The notes under the pieces: generated by a model | What the model was told of the DNA's origin: nothing | Databases searched by the model: none | Seen by the model: the letters and a program-made list of their open reading frames with translations, nothing else | Translations under genes and position numbers: made by a program | In this document: piece after piece, positions 34,388 to 40,376 of the stretch | How the letters are laid out: the number at the start of each line of letters is the position of its first letter | Numbering within the stretch: position 1 is the first letter of the stretch | DNA from: an uncultured Muribaculaceae bacterium | GTDB taxonomy: Bacteria > Bacteroidota > Bacteroidia > Bacteroidales > Muribaculaceae | Reading direction: 5' to 3' | NCBI GenBank assembly: GCA_910578805.1 | Contig: CAJTRS010000013.1 | Coordinates: 14,533-54,908 of the forward strand | Length of the DNA: 40,376 bases

Positions 34388-35104
34388 ATGGTTAACGACA
34401 ATTCCGACACCGGCGGCGCCAAACATTTCCGCATAGCCGACCTGAGCAACGATGACAAGCCCCGCGAGAAAGCTCTGCGCCACGGAATCAGGGCCTTGTC
34501 CGATACCGAACTGATAGCCATACTGCTCGGAGGCGGCGTTCCCGGCAAGTCGGTCATAGAACTTAGCCGTGAACTCTACGGTGCGTGCGGGCAATCGCTG
34601 TCGGCCATGGCCAAAATGTCGGTGCGCGACATGTGCCGAAAGTTCCACGGCATAGGACCGGCAAAAGCCGTGACCATAGCGGCCGCACTCGAACTCGGGG
34701 CACGCCGCAACGATGTGCGCGAACAGAAACCGGTGATAAAATGTGCGGCCGACGCCTATAATCTGATCATAGCAGAACTCGGCAATCTCACCACCGAGGA
34801 ATTCTGGGTGCTGATGCTCTCACGCGCCAACCGGCTGATAGGCAAAGAGCGCATAAGTTCGGGTGGCACGGCATCGACTGTCGTCGATACCAAAATCGTA
34901 ATAAAACGGGCCATCGAACACATGGCCGACGCCATAATCCTTGTTCACAATCACCCGTCGGGCAACCTGCGTCCATCGGCCCACGACGACACCATCACCC
35001 GTAAAATCAAGGAAGCCGGCGCATTGCTCGACATCACCGTACACGACCACATCATTGTGTGCGACACCGGCTTCTACTCATATGCCGACGAAGGACTGCT
35101 TTGA
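34388..35104 (+). CDS. radC: RadC/JAB-domain protein
   Basis: A 238-aa protein with a helix-hairpin-helix-like N-terminal part (about 20-110, KFHGIGPAKAVTIAAALELGARR). A JAMM/MPN metalloprotease-like domain follows (about 112-235) with ligands His187, His189 (VHNHPSG) and Asp200. The family is traditionally named a DNA repair protein, but its biochemical role is unsettled; the radC mutation in E. coli was later placed in another gene. Copies also occur on mobile elements, but here it sits in a compact housekeeping run and looks chromosomal. It begins 3 bp after the glycosyltransferase stop. Confidence 0.93.
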   Translation: MVNDNSDTGGAKHFRIADLSNDDKPREKALRHGIRALSDTELIAILLGGGVPGKSVIELSRELYGACGQSLSAMAKMSVRDMCRKFHGIGPAKAVTIAAALELGARRNDVREQKPVIKCAADAYNLIIAELGNLTTEEFWVLMLSRANRLIGKERISSGGTASTVVDTKIVIKRAIEHMADAIILVHNHPSGNLRPSAHDDTITRKIKEAGALLDITVHDHIIVCDTGFYSYADEGLL

Positions 35105-35158
35105 GGCTCCTTATTGACAGGGCAAAACACAATCTGTGCAAGATTAGAAAATAACGAA

Positions 35159-35190
35159 GCGGGAACGATGATCGCAATCACCATTCCCGC
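35159..35190 (-). terminator. Terminator of the GH85 gene
   Basis: Arms 35159-35172 and 35177-35190 form a 14-bp stem with a 4-nt loop. The two imperfect positions are G-U pairs in minus-strand RNA but mismatches in plus-strand RNA, so it serves the minus strand better. It is followed on that strand by TTCGTTATTTTC. I see no separate terminator for radC. Confidence 0.78.
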
Positions 35191-35213
35191 AGATATATAA
35201 AAATTGGAGTCCG

Positions 35214-38200
35214 TTACTTGATAAAGACCTTTCGGGCAGTGCCGTCGGAATAACGCACTACGTACAGACCCGATGCGGGATTTTTCACCTGCACACCCTG
35301 CATATTATATATGGCTACAACTGCGCGGTTGCCATCGATTTTCACGTCATTGATTCCTGACAGCGGTTTCTCTTTCTTCGCCACTGCAATGATCGTAGTA
35401 GTGGCACGGCTGCTGCTTGACTCGAATGAAAGCGATTTCAACTTTTTGGTCTCGTCGAGGGGCAATGTTATCTCTGTAAGATACATCGGAGCGGTGTCGA
35501 TTTCATCTTTATCATAAGTCCAGCTGTAGGTGCCGGCATTGATCAGATTTACCGTAAATGCTGAATCTTCGCTGTCATTGGCAGCTTTCACCGTATATTC
35601 TTTGGCTTCGGTGGCGGTATCGTCATCATAAGTGGCAATAATCTCCACATTGGCCTCACGGTCCGAAATAGCCAGAATGTTCACACCGGTGCATGCGGTC
35701 ATTTTATTGGCCGTCAGTTCCAATGCGCTGTATGACTCCAGCTCAAGACCGTTGTTTTCGTCAAACGGAGCAATGATATACTTCGTGCCGCTGTTTGAAG
35801 TCACTATTCTTGAACCGTCGCATAGCGCGCCGTCGGCTGCCACATCAGTAGTGAAGAGTGCAAGTTCCTCGCCATCGATATATCCGTCGGCATGGTCGGA
35901 AGCGGGAAGCGATTCGACTATGACATCACTGTTCCAGCCGCTGAATTCGGCAGGTACATTCACATTAACAATTACCTTGCATGATTTTTTGTTTTCTCCA
36001 TTGGTCAAAGTCAATGTAATTTCGCTGCTGCCTACCTCGTTACCTGCGGTTACTGGAACAGTGAATGTCGATTCGGCGGCATTTTCAACCACAGCACCGA
36101 GTTTGACGGCACTGTTCGAAGCCTCGGCCTTCAGACTGAAGTTATCGGCTCTATCCTCACCGTTAAGATTGTAGCTGACAACTATATTTTCGGTGGTTCC
36201 CGGAGCTACGGCGAGAGTTGAAGTCTGGGGTTTGAGTCTTATTTTTGACGCGTTGGGATCAGTGAGAGCCGATACGGCATATACCCAGAATTCCACTGAA
36301 CCGTCGGCATAGAAGCTGACGGCCTCAATCTCCTTATCGGCATCGGCATTAAAAACAACTTCATTCAAACCATAGTAAGTGGTGTTGATTTCATCTCTGC
36401 TTGTCATGGTTCGCAAACCGATTACGGCAAATTTATCTGTTTCATCTTTGTCATAATCCGCACGAGGGATATCAATGGTTACACCGTCAGACTTCGTTCC
36501 GTCGGCATAGATGATCGTTGCAGTAACTTCACGCGAACGGGTCGCGTTGCAGAGCAGGTAGAGTTTTTCCGCGGTGATTGGCGCATCGAAATTCAGTACC
36601 ATATCCTTACGGCGTTCATTGACATAGAATGCATTCTTTTTGTTATATTCGCCAAGCTCGAATTTAGTACCGTTCTTAGAAATAAGGATTCGGCTGTCCG
36701 GCGAAGATATAGCGTAATCGTTATTCACATTTGAAGTAAAGAACGTGTTATAGCCATTGAATTCCATATCGGAATAGCTCGATACGGGCTTGTCCTCGGC
36801 TATGATGTCATAGTTCAGACTCTCTGCCGAAAGAGCTACAGGCATGATACGCGGACCGTCGTCTTCAAGTTGGGCATAGGCTTCCACCTCGGCCAACGAC
36901 GGATAGAAGTATATGTTGACGTCACAAACCACGGCAAGATAAATAAATGGTTCTACTTCCGGAATGTAGCATGTGAGTTCGGACACCTCTTTCAGATTGT
37001 CGAAACTTTCTATGATGTTCCAGTTGATACCATCGTTGCTCGTGCGGATACTTATGGCTTTGTTTACATAACCCTCCTTGTCGTTGGCATTGAAACCCTT
37101 GTTGCTTCCGGGTATATAAACCTTGACCTTGCCAAGCGAGAAGCGCTGAGGATTGGTGAATACAGCCCAGAGATCATTGCGTGACATGCACGGGTCTTCA
37201 TACATATCTTCGGTAAGGCCCTCTGCGATGGTGTTGCCATCGGTAAGGTTTCCTGTCATTTGCGAATCATAAGCCGCGCCGATACCGTAATCCTCTTTAA
37301 ATTTACGCATTTCGGCCTGAGCACCGTTCAAGCAGTTTGCAGCATCTTTGCTGTCGATAATGACATCGATGAATGTCTGGCGCTTTGCTTCGCCGTTCTG
37401 GAGCGCTACGGTCAACTCAGCCTTTCCTATTTTCTTAACGGCTGTAATGTCAAATGTAAAGTGACCGTTTCCATCGTCAACCGGTTCGGTAAAGCTGACA
37501 AACGAACTTTCGGTTGACAATTTCAGTCCGAAGTTTTCGGCAGGCTCCTCACCATTCATATTGTAGGAAACAGTGACAGTCTGTGTTTCTTTCGGCTCAA
37601 GGTTAAGGGTGTGCGGAGCATCGATTGTTATACGCGAGTTATCGCGGGCCGTGATTTCGAACTCATACAGACGGCATGTGAAACGCTTGTCGGCATAAGG
37701 CTGGAGCTTCACATAGCGGGCCACGGTGGGCACGATATATGCAGTGTGGATATCTTCGACGGAAACATTGCGGGCATCGACCACTTCTTTCCATTCCGAA
37801 CCGTTATCGCTTACAAAAATCCGATAATTGGCAATGTTGTCCTCTCCGCCCTTTATCAGAGAATGATTGTCGTAGATTGTAAAATCATAAACGGTGTGAG
37901 GAGTTTTGAGATCGACTATCACATAAGGATTGGTGGATATGTCGCTCCAGCAAAAATCTTTGTTGGACGGTTTGGAATCCCCGTCGATAAGATAGTCGGC
38001 AGTTCCGGTGACAGCACGGCCACAGCTGACGGACTTTCCTATAGCGGCATTGTGGACTTCCTTATAGTTGACGTCTGAGAACACATCGAAAGCCACATCG
38101 TTGAACGTTGATGTTCCGTATGAGTTTCCGACTTTCACCATGATATTCTGACGACCTTCGGCAAGAGTCTCCACACTGATCGACGCATCGTTCAGAGAGC

Positions 38201-40193
38201 CATTGACAAGTTTTACCGACGATGGCAGCGTCCAGACAAAAGATGTAGGATTGTCAGTGCCCGATACTGTAAGGGTCACTACCTCACCTACTTTTGCATA
38301 GCTCTTCACAGGCGTGACGGTAATAACGGGAGCAGCTGCCACGTGAAAATCAAGCGATTTGGACTGTACGGCCTGAGTGCTGCCGTCTTTCATCACAGCC
38401 ACGAGTTCCACATCGACAGACTTTTCATTGCCCTCCCGATTGAAACGGGGCACATAAAAGCCTTCGCCGCGAGTCTGACCCACGAGCTTGCGTCCTTTGG
38501 AGTTACTTACAAATATGTCGAAATGATCAAAATCGGTATTGTAATCATAACTCCAGCTGAGACGGAAGTCTCCGTCCTTATCGTTGAGATTACCGTTAAA
38601 CGCTACGTCATTGACTTTCAGCGTTGCCGGTTTGTAATTGGCCGGAAGTACAGAGAGTTCACCGAGCTTAAGTTCATAATTGCCGCTCTGTGCAGTCGCG
38701 TTTACGATAACGTCTATCTCGGAGATGGTCTTGCCGTTGAGCGAAGCAAGATCATATTCCGCTACAGACCAACCGTTGACGGTGGATTTTTTAGCACCAG
38801 ACAATGTCACATCAGAGACTTTCACATCGGGTACGGCACCGTTGGTCTTATATACGAGTCGGAGCACTCCGCCGGCAGTAACGGCGATTTTGGTCTTGAA
38901 CAGACGCCATGTGTGATTTCCGGCAGTCAGATTACCGCTCAACTTTATGCAGTTGCCATGATTGTAAGCATCATCATAATCGTAGCTGAATGTCATGCCG
39001 TCAACATTTGAACGCCAGTGAGGAAGGATACTTTGAACCGAAGTGGCGTTCCAATCCTGCGTATTCAGCTTTTCTCCTTTCACAAAACGATGTTTACCGA
39101 GACCCACGGAAAATGATGAGGTGAATGGCATCGATGTGATGGTGGACATTGCCGGCATCATCGAACTGATACCGCTGAACGAAGAGCCGCCGGCCCAGGT
39201 GTTATACTCACGTTCAAACACCTCCTTTTGTATATCGTAAGCTTTCTGCCCCACTGTATTTGCGGGATCACTCCAAAGATCGTCGGTAAGGACTTTATAA
39301 GTGTGCTGTTCGGGAGTAAACAAAGCTATGGAACCGGCCGACGGAACAGAAAATCCGTAGAGACCGGCCTGGGAGCATTCTATACCGGCATATAAGCGGT
39401 GATAGATATCTTCGGCCGTACAGCCAAGTTCGGAAGCATAACTGCTCTTATCGCCTGTGTTGTTGTACTCGAGAAACTGAGATGTGTTGCGGTGTGATTT
39501 GAGAATTTCCGTGGTAGGTATTGCACGGGCATCGTACCACTGTATTTCCATATATGTATCTCCGGCGGCATCGGCCGTCTCGCTGAAACATTTGATGAAA
39601 TCGGACCACTCGCCGACACGCTTGCCATTGTCAAGTTCCTTATTCAGGAACCAACCGTCGAAACCGAAATATTTGGCTATCTCATACATCTTGACAGCAT
39701 AGGGATACTTACCGGAAGCATCTTTTGTAAGCATCGACTCGATCCATATATCGCGGCCTCCGATAGTGCGGGGCATGAAGAAGAGTGTGCCAAGGATTTT
39801 CACACCATTGAGATGGGCGGCATCTATGGTACCTGCGGGAGGACACACGAAGATACCCTCGTTGCCTGCACCACCCCAGTTAATGAATTTCTCCATATAC
39901 TGCCAGTATGTGGGCTGGTAAGCGAGGAAGTTGTTGTCGCCCTGCGAGGGTGTGAGCGAACACATCTTATTGGTGATAGTGGCTGTCTCCACCTGTCCTC
40001 TTCCGGCATTGCTGTCAATACGTGGCTGCAGCGGAATACGCGAACGATTGAATTTGGCGTCCGCATCATTGGCGGGTGACCAGTTGATTACCTCCTCGGG
40101 AAACCAACAACCGCTATAAGGTTGTTGGGCATACCCGCCGGTTATGGCTGTGAACGCACATGCCGTAGCCAGGATTTGATGTTTGAATTTCAT
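35214..40193 (-). CDS. Multidomain GH85 endo-beta-N-acetylglucosaminidase with T9SS-type tail
   Basis: A 1659-aa secreted enzyme predicted to cut the chitobiose core of N-glycans. Residues 1-22 are a signal peptide. The GH85 barrel covers about 25-390: FPEEVINWSP, then FDGWFLNKE with the family's catalytic pair Asn184/Glu186. Beyond it are a jelly-roll module (about 395-518), an FnIII-like module (522-615), a PKD-like module (622-705), an F5/8-type galactose-binding module (712-850), a beta-sandwich (854-946), a second F5/8-like module (960-1108), a jelly roll (1112-1310), a second beta-sandwich (1317-1411) and a second jelly roll (1418-1606). A sorting tail ends it (about 1613-1659, IYNMQGVQV...GLYVVRYSDG...FIK). 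No susC/susD genes are near. I found no TAnnTTTG box upstream. Confidence 0.92.
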   Translation of the reverse strand: MKFKHQILATACAFTAITGGYAQQPYSGCWFPEEVINWSPANDADAKFNRSRIPLQPRIDSNAGRGQVETATITNKMCSLTPSQGDNNFLAYQPTYWQYMEKFINWGGAGNEGIFVCPPAGTIDAAHLNGVKILGTLFFMPRTIGGRDIWIESMLTKDASGKYPYAVKMYEIAKYFGFDGWFLNKELDNGKRVGEWSDFIKCFSETADAAGDTYMEIQWYDARAIPTTEILKSHRNTSQFLEYNNTGDKSSYASELGCTAEDIYHRLYAGIECSQAGLYGFSVPSAGSIALFTPEQHTYKVLTDDLWSDPANTVGQKAYDIQKEVFEREYNTWAGGSSFSGISSMMPAMSTITSMPFTSSFSVGLGKHRFVKGEKLNTQDWNATSVQSILPHWRSNVDGMTFSYDYDDAYNHGNCIKLSGNLTAGNHTWRLFKTKIAVTAGGVLRLVYKTNGAVPDVKVSDVTLSGAKKSTVNGWSVAEYDLASLNGKTISEIDVIVNATAQSGNYELKLGELSVLPANYKPATLKVNDVAFNGNLNDKDGDFRLSWSYDYNTDFDHFDIFVSNSKGRKLVGQTRGEGFYVPRFNREGNEKSVDVELVAVMKDGSTQAVQSKSLDFHVAAAPVITVTPVKSYAKVGEVVTLTVSGTDNPTSFVWTLPSSVKLVNGSLNDASISVETLAEGRQNIMVKVGNSYGTSTFNDVAFDVFSDVNYKEVHNAAIGKSVSCGRAVTGTADYLIDGDSKPSNKDFCWSDISTNPYVIVDLKTPHTVYDFTIYDNHSLIKGGEDNIANYRIFVSDNGSEWKEVVDARNVSVEDIHTAYIVPTVARYVKLQPYADKRFTCRLYEFEITARDNSRITIDAPHTLNLEPKETQTVTVSYNMNGEEPAENFGLKLSTESSFVSFTEPVDDGNGHFTFDITAVKKIGKAELTVALQNGEAKRQTFIDVIIDSKDAANCLNGAQAEMRKFKEDYGIGAAYDSQMTGNLTDGNTIAEGLTEDMYEDPCMSRNDLWAVFTNPQRFSLGKVKVYIPGSNKGFNANDKEGYVNKAISIRTSNDGINWNIIESFDNLKEVSELTCYIPEVEPFIYLAVVCDVNIYFYPSLAEVEAYAQLEDDGPRIMPVALSAESLNYDIIAEDKPVSSYSDMEFNGYNTFFTSNVNNDYAISSPDSRILISKNGTKFELGEYNKKNAFYVNERRKDMVLNFDAPITAEKLYLLCNATRSREVTATIIYADGTKSDGVTIDIPRADYDKDETDKFAVIGLRTMTSRDEINTTYYGLNEVVFNADADKEIEAVSFYADGSVEFWVYAVSALTDPNASKIRLKPQTSTLAVAPGTTENIVVSYNLNGEDRADNFSLKAEASNSAVKLGAVVENAAESTFTVPVTAGNEVGSSEITLTLTNGENKKSCKVIVNVNVPAEFSGWNSDVIVESLPASDHADGYIDGEELALFTTDVAADGALCDGSRIVTSNSGTKYIIAPFDENNGLELESYSALELTANKMTACTGVNILAISDREANVEIIATYDDDTATEAKEYTVKAANDSEDSAFTVNLINAGTYSWTYDKDEIDTAPMYLTEITLPLDETKKLKSLSFESSSSRATTTIIAVAKKEKPLSGINDVKIDGNRAVVAIYNMQGVQVKNPASGLYVVRYSDGTARKVFIK

Positions 40194-40376
40194 GTGTCGG
40201 TTTATTAAATTTAAAATATCTGTAATTTTTTGACTTTTTCATCGCAGGCGGCATCTCAACCATCTCATCATAACTGTTTGCCCAAAGAGTGACTTTTGGA
40301 GACAGACGTTTTTATAACCCGTGTACAACCGTCCGCGATAGCAGGTATAGCTTAAAAAAATAGCCGTCCGGATTTT
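40194..40376. other. Intergenic end of window upstream of the GH85 gene
   Basis: These 183 bp hold the leader and presumed promoter of the GH85 gene. The first 50 bp next to the start are AT-rich. I see no reading frame, exact TAnnTTTG box or clear hairpin on the minus strand. Confidence 0.5.

Noticed and set aside
34388..35104. radC as a sign of a mobile element
   Set aside because: radC-like genes do occur on mobile elements, but there is no integrase, repeat or attachment site, and gene packing matches the neighbours.
38343..39011. 222-codon open frame on the plus strand inside the GH85 gene
   Set aside because: It is the shadow of a well-supported multidomain coding sequence; no family resemblance or promoter.
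1..40376. CRISPR array, tRNA/rRNA genes, insertion sequences, prophage, toxin-antitoxin or defence system
   Set aside because: By eye on both strands I saw no regularly spaced repeats, cloverleaf sequence, transposase, phage structural gene or small paired toxin-antitoxin frames.

Overview
The window is a stretch of ordinary chromosome from a member of the Bacteroidota, order Bacteroidales. The evidence is the recurrent TAnnTTTG-type -7 promoter boxes (several with a TTTG-like -33 box 19-20 bp upstream), the near absence of Shine-Dalgarno sequences, a SprA-type type IX secretion (T9SS) translocon, PCMD/calycin-like exported proteins, and two proteins ending in the short C-terminal sorting-like domain of gut Bacteroidales. 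The style of that tail (YYNIQGMRV...GIYIRRQG...IFVK) and the moderate G+C suggest Muribaculaceae; the family-level call is inference. I see no rRNA, tRNA, CRISPR, insertion sequence, phage or conjugative gene. No stretch longer than about 200 bp lacks a gene, so gene density is high.

Layout. (1) 1-5030, plus strand: the 3' part of an S9B dipeptidyl-peptidase gene, an unknown six-TM protein with two CxxC pairs, miaA, and an exported protein of unknown function, tightly packed as one operon. It is met head-on by a minus-strand PepSY-like lipoprotein gene. (2) 5543-10024, plus strand: mostly single-gene units with their own promoters, namely a TPR protein, a 69-aa winged-helix protein, rsgA, a SulP anion transporter and a 64-aa lipoprotein. 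(3) 10159-13272: alaS on the minus strand, divergent from a MerR-type regulator with interleaved promoters. (4) 13429-15489: a PCMD-cadherin-like-calycin-calycin protein with a sorting tail. (5) 15588-29806, plus strand: a long closely spaced series, RluA-type pseudouridine synthase, metA, ruvA, sprA, ABC-F ATPase, trkH, trkA. (6) 29825-35104, plus strand: a UvrD/PcrA helicase with a TTG start, nspC, a GT2 glycosyltransferase and radC. (7) 35159-40193, minus strand: a 1659-residue GH85 endo-beta-N-acetylglucosaminidase with carbohydrate-binding-like modules, an internal tandem duplication and a sorting tail.

How they fit together. Most genes are housekeeping: tRNA modification (miaA), ribosome maturation (rsgA), RNA pseudouridylation, aminoacylation (alaS), methionine synthesis (metA), recombination and repair (ruvA, pcrA, radC), potassium uptake (trkH/trkA) and polyamine synthesis (nspC). 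The accessory theme is the cell surface. SprA is the outer-membrane pore of T9SS, and two likely cargo-type proteins lie in the same window; the GH85 enzyme would release N-glycans from host or dietary glycoproteins.

I found no convincing new multi-gene system. The most unusual observations are regulatory or architectural: interleaved divergent promoters at alaS/merR, near-leaderless starts, a perfect 16-bp palindrome inside the TPR gene, a nested palindrome over the sulP promoter, and domain duplications in two surface proteins.
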